Below are positions 25,222-34,289 of a stretch of 64,000 nt of DNA, piece after piece. Source of the DNA: Acidobacteriota bacterium (lineage in GTDB: Bacteria > Acidobacteriota > UBA6911); NCBI GenBank assembly GCA_031271905.1, contig JAISUT010000054.1, positions 80,192 through 144,191 of the forward strand, read 5' to 3'. The notes beneath the pieces are model-generated. The model made no database searches. It had not been told where the DNA came from and saw only the letters and a program-made list of their open reading frames with translations. A program made the translations under genes and the position numbers. How positions within the stretch are numbered: the stretch's first letter is position 1; every line of letters begins with the position of its first letter.

Positions 25222-26487
25222 ATGAACGAACGGGAGCCGATACCGCCATTTTGCGAACGACAACTGGGAGAAGTGCTTTTGCAAGCGCTACAAACCCATG
25301 GTTTGGTTTATCTTGGAGGTCCGAGAGGGGCTGGGAAATCCATGCTGGCGCATACGGTCTGCCCAGGACGGCACGTCAGCTTCAATTCCCCGTTGCTCTT
25401 GTCATCCGCGCTGGCGGAGCCGGAGGCGTTCGTCTACCGGCTGGCGGCGGACGAACTGAACATCGTGGATGAGGCGCAGTTCGCGCCCGGATTGTTCCGA
25501 ATCCTCGCCAACCTCGCCGCGCAGACGGGCGCAACCCCGACAGCGGCGAAAAGCCCCCGATGCCTGTTGGTCGGCGCGACGGACGCATCCGTCTTTCCGG
25601 GCTTTGCCGAGGTGCCGGGGGGACGGGTGGCGGAATTGGCGCTACTTCCGTTTTCCGCCGCCGAACGGCACCGGTCGGCGGCGAACTTCCTGCGCCGGTT
25701 GCTCGCCAGAAAGCCGTCGCCACGGACGTTCCCCCCCGCCCGCTTGGCGGACGAGATCGGGGGCGCGACCTTCCCCGCATTGGCGTTATGCCCCGATGTT
25801 GCGCGAACGCAATGGTTTGACGACTATCTGAGTGAAGTCTTGCAACGCGATGTCCAAAACGTGGCGGGCATCCGCAACCCGGAACGGATGGTTCCCCTAC
25901 TCGAAGCGCTGGCGCGGCGCGTAGGCGGGTTGCTCAACGACGCCGCCGTGACCAAGGAGGCGGGGCTCGACGCGAAGACCTGTGGCAAATACAAGGCGGC
26001 GGCGCGGCACACCTTCCTGACCTTCGAGATCGAGCCGTGGGACAAGCCCGGTCTGACGGGCAGGCGCAACGTCCGGCAACGCAAGCTCTATTTCATGGAC
26101 ACGAACCTGCTGTGCTACGTCATGCGCCGCGACCTCGGCGAGGTTTTGGAGGGCGACCCGGCGACGGCTGCACGGTTGTTCGAGAACTTCGTCGCCACCG
26201 AGCTCGTCAAGCAGGTGGGTGCCATCCTCGGCACCCGGATCCGGCATTTCAACCCCTCGGGCGGGCGGGAGGTGGATTTCGTGCTTGAAGACGCGACCGG
26301 CACCGCCGTGGGCATCGACGTCAAACACAAGCCCGTGCTTTCGAGCGGCGACTTCGACAGCCTGCGCGCGATGCGCGGCACCCTGGGCATCGACTTCAAC
26401 CGGGGCATCGTCCTTTACAGCGGCGTGGAGCTGGCGCAGTTCGACGACAACCTATGGGCGGTCCCGGTCAACGCCCTGTGGGAATGA
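25222..26487 (+). CDS. AAA (AAA_14) ATPase with C-terminal DUF4143
   Basis: 421 residues. The P-loop GGPRGAGKS (about residues 32-40) and a Walker B-like LNIVDEAQF are present. The C-terminal half has the DUF4143 layout: LYFMDTNLLCYVMRRD, then ARLFENFVATEL, and a nuclease-like strand pattern FNPSGGREVDFVLED...GIDVKHK, reminiscent of the PD-(D/E)xK fold (Glu-Val-Asp and Asp-Val-Lys). The function of these widespread ATPases is unknown; they are often single accessory genes. No ribosome site is seen and the upstream DNA is AT-rich with a palindrome. The gene stands alone between divergent and convergent neighbours. Confidence 0.87.
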   Translation: MNEREPIPPFCERQLGEVLLQALQTHGLVYLGGPRGAGKSMLAHTVCPGRHVSFNSPLLLSSALAEPEAFVYRLAADELNIVDEAQFAPGLFRILANLAAQTGATPTAAKSPRCLLVGATDASVFPGFAEVPGGRVAELALLPFSAAERHRSAANFLRRLLARKPSPRTFPPARLADEIGGATFPALALCPDVARTQWFDDYLSEVLQRDVQNVAGIRNPERMVPLLEALARRVGGLLNDAAVTKEAGLDAKTCGKYKAAARHTFLTFEIEPWDKPGLTGRRNVRQRKLYFMDTNLLCYVMRRDLGEVLEGDPATAARLFENFVATELVKQVGAILGTRIRHFNPSGGREVDFVLEDATGTAVGIDVKHKPVLSSGDFDSLRAMRGTLGIDFNRGIVLYSGVELAQFDDNLWAVPVNALWE

Positions 26488-26602
26488 TGGCGGGAACGCG
26501 GATGGGCACGACGGCGGTCATTTCCCGACAAAACAATATATTTCAATAATTTGTTGGCTCCATCGCAAGGGGGCGCGTCCAGCGCGGACGACAGCCCCGC
26601 CC

Positions 26603-28762
26603 CTACCGGAACAGCGAGGCGTCGGTGTGCGGGAGGAAGCAGGCTGCGACGAAGGCGTCCATGTAGCCGGGTTGCGCGCTCAACTCCATGTAGGTCATGG
26701 CGCGCGCCACTTCGCGCAGCTTTTCTTCCGCATCGTCCGAGACCAGCATGGCATAGGCGCCGATGAGCGAGGCGTTGCCGATGTAGCTGTACCTCTCCAC
26801 GGGCAGGGGCGGGAACATGCCGACGCGGATGGCGTTCGGGATGTCGATGCCGCCGCCTATCCCCCCCGCCACGAATATCTTTTGGATATCCGAAGGCGCA
26901 AAGCCGAGCGATTCCAACAAAGTCATGAGCGCCGAGAAGATAGCCCCCTTGGCGCGGATGAAGTTGTCGATGTCCACTTCCGTTATGGCGACTTCGCGCC
27001 CTGTGGCGGATTCGTTGGCAAACGCCAGCACATAGCGCCCCATGTCGAACTCGTCCCGCCGGACGCGCCCTCCATCCCTTCCGATGCCACACCCGTCCTC
27101 GCCCCCCCCGCCCCCTCGCCCCCCGTCCACGAACTTGCCCCTGCCGTCGATGGCCCCGGCGGCCAACAACTCCGCCACAAGGTCGATCAGCCCCGACCCG
27201 CACACGCCGACCGGCTTGCCGCCGCCGATGACGGAAAGCGTCGGCGCGAGCGTGGCGCGGTCGAGCTTGCAAGCTTCGACGGCGCCGTCGGTCGCCCGCA
27301 TCCCGCAACCGATGTCCCCGCCCTCGAAGGCGGGGCCTGCGGAGCAGGCGCAGGAGACCAGGAACTCGTCGTTGCCGACGACGATCTCGCCGTTGGTGCC
27401 GAGGTCGATCAGCATCTGCAACTCCGACCGGTTCCAGACGAGGGACGCCAACACCCCGGCGGAGATGTCCCCGCCGACGTAACTGCCGACGTTTGGGGAG
27501 AGATGCAGCCGCGCCCCCGCCCCCAGCCGGACGCCTATCGATTCCGTCCGGGGCGGGTCGATCTCGAAAAACGCCGGGACGTAGGGTTCCATCCGCACCC
27601 CGCTCGCGGGGACGCCCAACAGCAGGTGCTCCATCGTCGTGTTGCCCGCCACCGCCATCCGGTAGATGTTCTCGCAAACGACGCCCCCGGCTTGGCAAAG
27701 CGAGTCGATAAGCGGGTTAAGTGTTTCTTCCACAATGGCTTCCTGCAACTTTGCCCGCCCTCCCGGCCGCTCCTGCTCCATGATCCGGTGGATGACGTCC
27801 GCACCGTAGCGGATCTGCCCGTTGCCCGCCCCCGCCTTGGCGAGGACATCCCCGGTGGAAAGATCGACCAACAGGGCGGACACCGTGGTCGTCCCCACGT
27901 CCACGGCGAGACCGCAAATCCTCGGCACGGCGTTCACAGACCCGTTCAAGTCGCCCGCCTCCACGGTGCCAGACGGATTCCCGTCCGGGGTCGCGCCATC
28001 GCCAACCTTATGATTCCTTTCGTCTTGGGAGATTTCATCGCCATGCGCGCCAACGGCGTCGGTGGACGGGAGCGAAGCGAGCACTTCCAGCGGGAGGGCG
28101 TCGGAGGATGCACCCGAACCCGCCAAATCGAGCCGCGACGGTTGCAAGTCCAAGATTTCCAATCCGTCCGGAGTCCTCTCCAAGACGCAGGCGACCCCGA
28201 AGCCGCCTTCCCGCAGGGCATCCGGCAACTTTTGCAAGACCGGGAACGGTAACGTGACGTTTTCCGCCCCGGTTGCGGCGACGATGGCGCGGAGCAGGCG
28301 CTCGTTGTCGGGCAGCGTGTCCTCAAGCGTCGGCGGTTCCAAGCCTATTGCTAAACAAAAAATTGAAGTTTTATTGCAAAAACCAGCTTCCTCAAGTTGT
28401 TTTTTTGCATCGTTAAATGCCGCCATTTCTTCCGGCGAGGAGAGGTCGGTGACGCGCAGGCGGCTTCGATATGCCGAGGCGATGTCGGGGGCGAGAATGG
28501 TCGCGTCCCCGTCGGCGACGGTGGAGGCGCACGCCAATCGCCAGCCGTCGGCGTAGTCGTCGTCAGGGACGTGGAGCGTCGGGCGGGAGGCGAGGACGCC
28601 TTGCAGGAGGCGCACCCGGCACTTGCCGCAGGAACCGTTGCCGGAGCAGGGGGCGTCGATGGGGACATTGGCCTTGCGCGCCAGTTCGAGCAGGTTCTCA
28701 CCCGGAGAAGCGGCGATGGAGACCGCTTCTCCGGCTTCGGGTTGAAACGTTATCGTGGGCAT
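26603..28762 (-). CDS. acsV: corrinoid activation/regeneration protein (ferredoxin-ASKHA, RACo/AcsV)
   Basis: 719 residues. The N-terminal 2Fe-2S ferredoxin domain has Cys39, Cys45 and Cys48 (CSGNGSCGKC) and a fourth Cys near 78 (LACAST). After a linker domain and a variable Asp/Gly-rich segment, the C-terminal half is an ASKHA ATPase (LAVDVGTTTVSALLVDL, later MLIDLGTNGEIVVG and VAGGIGGGIDIPNA). It uses ATP to reduce the inactive Co(II) state of the corrinoid iron-sulfur protein to Co(I). Its stop lies about 115 bases from the convergent DUF4143 gene. It is the last gene of the acs operon and begins 4 bases after acsB. Confidence 0.93.
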   Translation of the reverse strand: MPTITFQPEAGEAVSIAASPGENLLELARKANVPIDAPCSGNGSCGKCRVRLLQGVLASRPTLHVPDDDYADGWRLACASTVADGDATILAPDIASAYRSRLRVTDLSSPEEMAAFNDAKKQLEEAGFCNKTSIFCLAIGLEPPTLEDTLPDNERLLRAIVAATGAENVTLPFPVLQKLPDALREGGFGVACVLERTPDGLEILDLQPSRLDLAGSGASSDALPLEVLASLPSTDAVGAHGDEISQDERNHKVGDGATPDGNPSGTVEAGDLNGSVNAVPRICGLAVDVGTTTVSALLVDLSTGDVLAKAGAGNGQIRYGADVIHRIMEQERPGGRAKLQEAIVEETLNPLIDSLCQAGGVVCENIYRMAVAGNTTMEHLLLGVPASGVRMEPYVPAFFEIDPPRTESIGVRLGAGARLHLSPNVGSYVGGDISAGVLASLVWNRSELQMLIDLGTNGEIVVGNDEFLVSCACSAGPAFEGGDIGCGMRATDGAVEACKLDRATLAPTLSVIGGGKPVGVCGSGLIDLVAELLAAGAIDGRGKFVDGGRGGGGGEDGCGIGRDGGRVRRDEFDMGRYVLAFANESATGREVAITEVDIDNFIRAKGAIFSALMTLLESLGFAPSDIQKIFVAGGIGGGIDIPNAIRVGMFPPLPVERYSYIGNASLIGAYAMLVSDDAEEKLREVARAMTYMELSAQPGYMDAFVAACFLPHTDASLFR

Positions 28763-28766
28763 CCCA

Positions 28767-30896
28767 TTACATCAGCGCCGACAGCGCGAGCGCCGGATGC
28801 CCCTTCTCCTGTAGGAACGCCATCACCCCATCGGAATCGGAGGCGATGCTTTCGTCGCAGATCATATCTGAAAAATTGTCAATATTATAAAGGATTTTAG
28901 CCGTTTTGTTCAACTTTTCCTTTATGTCGTCTTTCAGCTCTTTGGGCATCCAGACGATGCGCTGGACGCCGCCTTCGGCCGAGATGAACTTCTTTGAGGC
29001 GATGAAGTGGCGGCCGTGCCCCATGAATCCCGGCGTCTGCACCCCGCCGCCGGTCATGGAGGCGAGCTCGCCAAAGGTCATCCCGGTCGGGGTCATCCCG
29101 CCGTACTCGCGGTTGACCACCACGACGCCGTTGGCCTCCGGCATGACGCCCGAGATGCACTCGAAGCAACCGCAACTGGTCATCGGGTCTTCCAGCAACG
29201 AGTAGAGCGTGACGGTGTGGACTGCGCCGTGGGTCGCCGACTCCACCATCTGGTTGACCTGCTCGTAAGACCCCGTGCGGGCGTCGAGGCAGTTCTCCTT
29301 GGCGATGGGCTGGCTAGGCCCGGTCGGGGTCAGCTCGCGCGTCGCCTTGGCGTCGAGCCAGGAGACCGCACCGCACAGCCCCAGCCGCTCCGGCGTGATG
29401 ACGCAACAGTGCGAGGGGGCGAACGACTGGCAGAGCGTGCAGGTGTAGAAGGTGTCCACGCTCTCGTCGGTCATGGCGGCCAGGCGCTCGTCGCGTGCCT
29501 TGTAGCGCGGCATCGCCTCCCCTTCCAATATCTTCTCGACCTTCGCCTTGTCGGTCACCAGCGTCACTTGGCACTTGTCCACGACGCTGTCGAAGTCCTG
29601 CATCACCTCGTGGTAGATGACCTCCGCCAAGTCCTTCAACCGCAACCCTTTGGCATAGGCGTCCTTGCTGACGCGGATGCGGAACAGGTTGCGCTGGCCG
29701 GTGTGCATCACCCCTTCCACGTAGTTGAGCCAGTGGTGTATCTTGCGCTCGATGACCGGCTCGAAGTCGGCCTGCATCTTCGCCCCGGCGACTTCGACAT
29801 AGGTCGCCAGCGGCAGCTCCACCGGCGCCGCGCCGTCGATGTCCGGGCCGTCGATGGTGATCTTGTGGTCTTCCAGCTCGTCGAGGCCGCGCGTCACCAC
29901 CAGCTCGCAGGTCGGGTTGACGTTGGAGTAGAACTCCGCGTGGACGTCCTTCTTGCGGACGATCTCCCCCTCGAAGGCGGAGGCGTAGCCCATGCAGATG
30001 TCCATCTGCTTGTGCTTGACCTTGATGTTGCGCAGCTCCAGGGAGCGCGCGACCGTCTCCTTGTGGTCGGTGACCGAGACCAAGGCGCCGGGGACTTGCA
30101 GGTCGCCGAGGTCGGAATCGACGACGACCGGGAAGCCGAGGGCGATGGCGCCCGCGCCGGCCGCGACCACGACTTCGCTGAGCGCGCCGAAGGCGTTGAC
30201 GAAGGCGGGGACGCGCAGCTTGGTGTACTCCAGCAGCCCCTTGAGGTCGCCCGGCTGCACCGCGCCGAAGATGAGCGCGGCGCGCACGGCCACGGTGACG
30301 ACGTGGATGACCGCGGTCACGTCATGGCCGAGCGGCACGACCCGGAAATCGACCCCCATCTTGACCCCTTGGGCGGCGGCCTGGTCTATGACCTCCCCGA
30401 CCAGGAAGGTCAGGATCCCCTTGTTCTGGTAGTCCTTCACCACCAGCGCCACGTCGGCGGGGTCGTCGGCTTTGCCCAGGACGACCGCCACGCCGGGGAT
30501 GTCGCCGGTCACCAGCGGCACGCCGAGGGCGCGGATGACGGCGTCGGGGACGAATCCGATGCCCCCCTCGTTCTCATACGGGTTGCCGCCGGGGGCGTAC
30601 TTCAGCCCCTCCAGTATCTCGGCGCCCACGGCCGTCGCCAGCCCCGCGTTCAGGGCGTCGCCCAAGTCCTCCTTGTTGGTGATGAGGCTCTTGAGGACGC
30701 CGACGCAGGGCGCGAGGTCGCCCAGCTTTTGCACCTTCACGCCGGTGGCGGCGTAGATGGCCGGGAAGAAATAGGCGGTGTCGGGGAACGCCAGCTTCCG
30801 CTCCGCGCCGTATTTGGCGACGGCGTCGTTCACGGCCCCCTCGGTCAGTCCGGCGACGGCGTTGGCGCCGGCGTAAATCAGGTCGGTCAATCCCAT
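28767..30896 (-). CDS. acsB: acetyl-CoA synthase, beta subunit of CODH/ACS
   Basis: 709 residues, full bacterial length including the N-terminal CODH-interacting domain. It condenses a methyl group from the corrinoid protein, CO and CoA to acetyl-CoA. All A-cluster ligands are readable: CTLC, then the second Cys of SHCC, the Cys of RLGLCG with the C-x2-C-x8-C-x9-C spacing, and the Cys-Gly-Cys motif (MTSCGCFEC) that binds the proximal and distal metals. The catalytic site therefore looks intact. It sits between acsE and acsV in the operon. No CODH catalytic gene (acsA/cooS) is adjacent. Confidence 0.97.
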   Translation of the reverse strand: MGLTDLIYAGANAVAGLTEGAVNDAVAKYGAERKLAFPDTAYFFPAIYAATGVKVQKLGDLAPCVGVLKSLITNKEDLGDALNAGLATAVGAEILEGLKYAPGGNPYENEGGIGFVPDAVIRALGVPLVTGDIPGVAVVLGKADDPADVALVVKDYQNKGILTFLVGEVIDQAAAQGVKMGVDFRVVPLGHDVTAVIHVVTVAVRAALIFGAVQPGDLKGLLEYTKLRVPAFVNAFGALSEVVVAAGAGAIALGFPVVVDSDLGDLQVPGALVSVTDHKETVARSLELRNIKVKHKQMDICMGYASAFEGEIVRKKDVHAEFYSNVNPTCELVVTRGLDELEDHKITIDGPDIDGAAPVELPLATYVEVAGAKMQADFEPVIERKIHHWLNYVEGVMHTGQRNLFRIRVSKDAYAKGLRLKDLAEVIYHEVMQDFDSVVDKCQVTLVTDKAKVEKILEGEAMPRYKARDERLAAMTDESVDTFYTCTLCQSFAPSHCCVITPERLGLCGAVSWLDAKATRELTPTGPSQPIAKENCLDARTGSYEQVNQMVESATHGAVHTVTLYSLLEDPMTSCGCFECISGVMPEANGVVVVNREYGGMTPTGMTFGELASMTGGGVQTPGFMGHGRHFIASKKFISAEGGVQRIVWMPKELKDDIKEKLNKTAKILYNIDNFSDMICDESIASDSDGVMAFLQEKGHPALALSALM

Positions 30897-30999
30897 GGTT
30901 CAGCCTCCTAATATGTTTTATTACAGCGACTTGTAATTGCGATAGTCATCCACGTCCCCCCTAGCCTGCACACTTGCAACCGCCTTGCGGCCATCCGTC

Positions 31000-31785
31000 C
31001 TAGAACTCCAGATAGGAATCGGCGTAAAGGTAGTTGTTGCGGATGACGTCGCACGATTTTATGGTCTGCATCAGGCGCAGGTCGCACGGGTTGCAGATGG
31101 CGCTCGAAAGGCCGTTCATCATCGCCATCGCGACCATCGCCGAGTCGATGACGGGGCGGATGTCCTTGGGCATCCCGTTGGAGACGTTGGAGAGCCCCCC
31201 GGTGGTCTTGAGCCCCATCTCCGAGCATTGGCGGACGAACTCCAGCACCTCCAACTGCTTGTCCTGCATCCCCTTGATGACCAGGAAGAGCGGGTCGAAC
31301 CAGACGTCCTCGGCCTCCATGCCGAGCGAGAGGGCGCGTTCCAGCATCTCCTGGCAGTGGGCCATGCGCTCGTCGTTGTCGGCGGAGATGCCCGACTTGG
31401 AGCAGAGGGCGAGGACGATGGCGTCGTTCGCGGCGGCCAGGTCGATGTTCGAGATGCGGTCGCCCGCGTCGGCGGAGTTGATGACGGGCTTGCCCTTGGC
31501 GCGGTTGTAGACCGAGATGCCCGCCTCGATGGCCTTGCGGTTCGAGGTGTCGAAGCAGAGCGGCGCGTTGTCGCAAGCCCCTTGGATGAGCGTCACCGCC
31601 CATTTCATGATCTCCTCGCCGGAGCTCTCAGCCGGGCCGATGTTCACGTCGAGGTACGTCGCCCCCGCGTCGAGCTGCTCCTTGGCGCGCTTGAGGATCG
31701 GCTCCGGCTTGCGGTTTTCCATCGCGTCGCGGATGGACGGCGAAATGCAGTGGATGCGTTCGCCGATAGTGATGAATCTCGCCAT
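31000..31785 (-). CDS. acsE: methyltetrahydrofolate:corrinoid/iron-sulfur protein methyltransferase
   Basis: 261 residues, a TIM-barrel pterin-binding (DHPS-like) methyltransferase. It moves the methyl group of CH3-H4folate to the cobalt of AcsCD. Readable family features: ITIGERIHC at the start, LDVNIGPAE, CFDTSNRKAIEAG, PVINSADAGD, and the SNVSNGMP loop (Asn for N5 activation). Length matches the family (~262). About 100 bases separate it from acsB downstream, and 30 from acsC upstream. AGGAGGGG precedes the ATG. Confidence 0.96.
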   Translation of the reverse strand: MARFITIGERIHCISPSIRDAMENRKPEPILKRAKEQLDAGATYLDVNIGPAESSGEEIMKWAVTLIQGACDNAPLCFDTSNRKAIEAGISVYNRAKGKPVINSADAGDRISNIDLAAANDAIVLALCSKSGISADNDERMAHCQEMLERALSLGMEAEDVWFDPLFLVIKGMQDKQLEVLEFVRQCSEMGLKTTGGLSNVSNGMPKDIRPVIDSAMVAMAMMNGLSSAICNPCDLRLMQTIKSCDVIRNNYLYADSYLEF

Positions 31786-31815
31786 AACCCCTCCTGTCGC
31801 AACTGGAAAACCCGT

Positions 31816-33219
31816 TTATCGCTTCAGCGTCTTCAGGAACCGCACGATCTGCACCGCCTCGTTCGGGCCGACGACGATCTCCCAGCCGGGGAGGCTCGCC
31901 TCCAGCTCCCCTTTGAGCACCGCCACCTTGCCGGGGATGACCAGCGTCCGGTTCTTGACGACCCCTTCGACGCCCCCCTCCTTGATGAACTTGGCGACGG
32001 ACGACGCCGAGAGCTTGCCCGCCGCCCACGCCGTCAAGACCGAGTAGCCCCCCGCGTCGGGGATCAGGAGGTTGACCGGCACCCCCGACCGCTCGATCTC
32101 GCCCGAGACCACGAAGTAGGTCAGCGCGAAATCCACCGTCAGGCAGCATAGGGCGTCCTCGTCCGCGCCGCCGATGGGGTAGATGCCGGGGGTGACCTTC
32201 ATCGGCTTTTGCGGGTCGGTGAAGATGTTCTGCCGCAGCCCGTAAAGCGGCAGCGCCTCGGCGTACCCCATCCGCTCCAGAATGACGATCGAGCCGTAGC
32301 GCAGGGTGAATACCGCCGCGAGCGCCGCCTGCGTCACGGAATCGCCCGGCGCCAGCGCCGCCAGGTCCACCAGCGACGGGTAGCCGAACGTCCTGTCCTG
32401 GTCCTTCAGCGCGGCGCGGCGGATCTGCACGGCGCTCGCGAAGGCGTCCTTGGCCGAAGGGGCCGCCGGGTCGCCGAGCCGCAGGAGGAGGTTCTTGTTC
32501 CCGGCGGCTTCGAGCTTCTCCACCGTGTCGTGCAGCTCCTCCAGGGTCGCCCCGCCGACTCCGAGCGCCAGCCCTTTCGAGGACGCCAGCGCGTTCATAG
32601 TCTCCCAGTTGGCGGCGCGCGCCCCGCAGAGCACCGGCTTGAACCCTTGCGCCGCCTCGACCAGGGGGGCGGCGGCCGCCGCGTCGGCGCACTCCAAGAG
32701 CAACACGCGCGACTTGCCCTGGTTCGGGGCATGCCCCGGGTCGAGCGCCGCCAGCACCCTTTGCAAGACCGCCCTGTTCCGCGCCGCGTCGCTTGTAAAT
32801 ACAATATAGACGCATTCGACGTACATGCGCTCGCCGATGCGCTCGTAGTCCATCCCCAGCGCCTCGGCCAGGGTCGCGTCGATGGCGGCGTCGTCCATCC
32901 GGGCGGCGTCGGCGTCGATGCGGACGCCGTAGAGGTTCTGGTGCACCAAGGTCTTCTCGTGCCGGAACATGACGGTCTCGCCGCCGAGCTTGTGCGGGGG
33001 CGCGCCATCGGAACCCGCGCCGACCTCGACGGTCTTCATCGGCGGCTCGGCGGCCTCGGAGATCTTCGCCAGCGCCTCGGGCGCCATGTGCGGGCATTTG
33101 GAGATGGGCAGCGCCCCTTGGGCCACTTTCATGGCGAACGCCATGCAGGTCGGGCTGCCGCAGTCCTTGCAGTTGGTCTTGGGGGTCAGTTTGAAGATGT
33201 CGAGTCCTTTGAGAGCCAT
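31816..33219 (-). CDS. acsC: corrinoid/iron-sulfur protein large subunit
   Basis: 467 residues from ATG 33219. The N-terminal 4Fe-4S domain is intact (NCKDCGSPTCMAFAM, then Cys in SKCP). A TIM barrel follows, then a C-terminal B12-binding domain (about 330-467, PVNLLIPDAGGYSVLTAWAAG). With AcsD it carries the methyl-cobalt intermediate between AcsE and AcsB. The frame stays open far upstream into acsD, but 33219 lies 2 bases after the acsD stop and matches the family start (ALKGLDIFKLTPKTNC). Confidence 0.96.
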   Translation of the reverse strand: MALKGLDIFKLTPKTNCKDCGSPTCMAFAMKVAQGALPISKCPHMAPEALAKISEAAEPPMKTVEVGAGSDGAPPHKLGGETVMFRHEKTLVHQNLYGVRIDADAARMDDAAIDATLAEALGMDYERIGERMYVECVYIVFTSDAARNRAVLQRVLAALDPGHAPNQGKSRVLLLECADAAAAAPLVEAAQGFKPVLCGARAANWETMNALASSKGLALGVGGATLEELHDTVEKLEAAGNKNLLLRLGDPAAPSAKDAFASAVQIRRAALKDQDRTFGYPSLVDLAALAPGDSVTQAALAAVFTLRYGSIVILERMGYAEALPLYGLRQNIFTDPQKPMKVTPGIYPIGGADEDALCCLTVDFALTYFVVSGEIERSGVPVNLLIPDAGGYSVLTAWAAGKLSASSVAKFIKEGGVEGVVKNRTLVIPGKVAVLKGELEASLPGWEIVVGPNEAVQIVRFLKTLKR

Positions 33220-33221
33220 CG

Positions 33222-34178
33222 CTACACCCCCAGCGCCTTGATTAACGCCGCGATCTTGCCGACGGTCACCGGGTGGCGCAGCACCACGGCGTCCGAACCG
33301 GAGGCCAGGCACGCCGCCGCCGTCACCGCCTCCATCTGGATCGCCCTCTGTTCGAGCTCCCCCCACTCCGGCACGTCCTCGGCGGAGGCTATCGACTCCT
33401 TGACCGCCCAAGCCTCCTGCGACACCAGGGTGACGATCGGCATCTGCAACATCGCGTCCTCCTGCTCCAGCGCCGCCGCGCGCACCCGGTCCATGGTGGA
33501 GGCGACGTACTCGAAGCCGTAGCCCGCCGCCGCGCCGCCGACGTTCATGGCGATGCTCTCCTTGGGGACGCCGAGCTGGGTCATCAGGACGTTGAGCTGC
33601 TTGGCGAGGTTGATGTCCACCGCCGACTCCGCGCCGACCTTGTGGCCGTAGGCCAGGGCCGCCGCCGCGCCGATTTGCTTGTAGTCCTCCTCGCGGGCGG
33701 AGAGGAAGAGGACGTTGCGCCCTTGCAATGCCTCGGCCAGCGCCGTGAAAAGCGCGGTGTCCTTCTCCACGTTCTTGCAACCGGCGATGGCGACGGGCAG
33801 GGGCGAGGCGTCGAGGGCTTCCTTGGCGAGGGCGACGCATTCCTCGACCGGGCGGTCGACGCCGCCGGGGTCTGCGCCTTCGAAGCGGAGGCAGACGAAG
33901 TCGGCGCCGTCGAGGGATGCGGCGCGCCGGACGCGCTCGGCCAAGGTCGCCGCGCCGTCGTAACAGGCGGCGAGGAGCGGCAGCCCCTCGGCGGCGAACC
34001 CGGTGTCGGCGACCTCGACGCCGACCTTCGGCAGACGGGGCGGCGCATCGGGCTTGGCGTCGAAGAAATGGAGCGGCAGGGTGCCGCCGCCGCCGATGGT
34101 GACGGCGCTTGGACCCGGGCCGAAGGTCAGCGCGCCGATGGACGCCTTGAACGAACGTGGTTTGCTAACGAATGACAT
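33222..34178 (-). CDS. acsD: corrinoid/iron-sulfur protein small subunit
   Basis: 318 residues from ATG 34178 (an in-frame ATG at 34208 is less likely). TIM-barrel subunit that, with AcsC, forms the CFeSP heterodimer shielding the corrinoid. Recognisable stretches: FTFGPGPS-like start of the barrel (LTFGPGPSAVTIGG), VCLRFEGADP, VDINLAKQLNVLM and MNVGGAAAGYGFEYVAS. Length fits the family (~310-320). It is followed by acsC after 2 bases, so the two are translationally coupled. Confidence 0.95.
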   Translation of the reverse strand: MSFVSKPRSFKASIGALTFGPGPSAVTIGGGGTLPLHFFDAKPDAPPRLPKVGVEVADTGFAAEGLPLLAACYDGAATLAERVRRAASLDGADFVCLRFEGADPGGVDRPVEECVALAKEALDASPLPVAIAGCKNVEKDTALFTALAEALQGRNVLFLSAREEDYKQIGAAAALAYGHKVGAESAVDINLAKQLNVLMTQLGVPKESIAMNVGGAAAGYGFEYVASTMDRVRAAALEQEDAMLQMPIVTLVSQEAWAVKESIASAEDVPEWGELEQRAIQMEAVTAAACLASGSDAVVLRHPVTVGKIAALIKALGV

Positions 34179-34223
34179 GACCGCCTCACACCTCCCTGAA
34201 CCCGACAACCCTGGGCTTTGTCA

Positions 34224-34262
34224 CGGAGCCCTTTCAGGGCTCTTGCAACCGCTTCGCGGTTG
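34224..34262. repeat. REP-like repeat R3, copy a
   Basis: GAGCCCTTTCAGGGCTC forms a perfect small hairpin, followed by CAACCGCTTCGCGGTTG, a second hairpin. A near-identical pair is at 41840-41877. It lies between cooC and acsD. Confidence 0.75.
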
Positions 34263-34289
34263 ATGGCGGGACGCCGCCCCGCGCCCCGC

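Noticed and set aside
33220..33840. N-terminal extension of acsC inside acsD
   Set aside because: The frame is open but overlaps acsD fully; AcsC proteins begin at ALKGLDIF just after the acsD stop.
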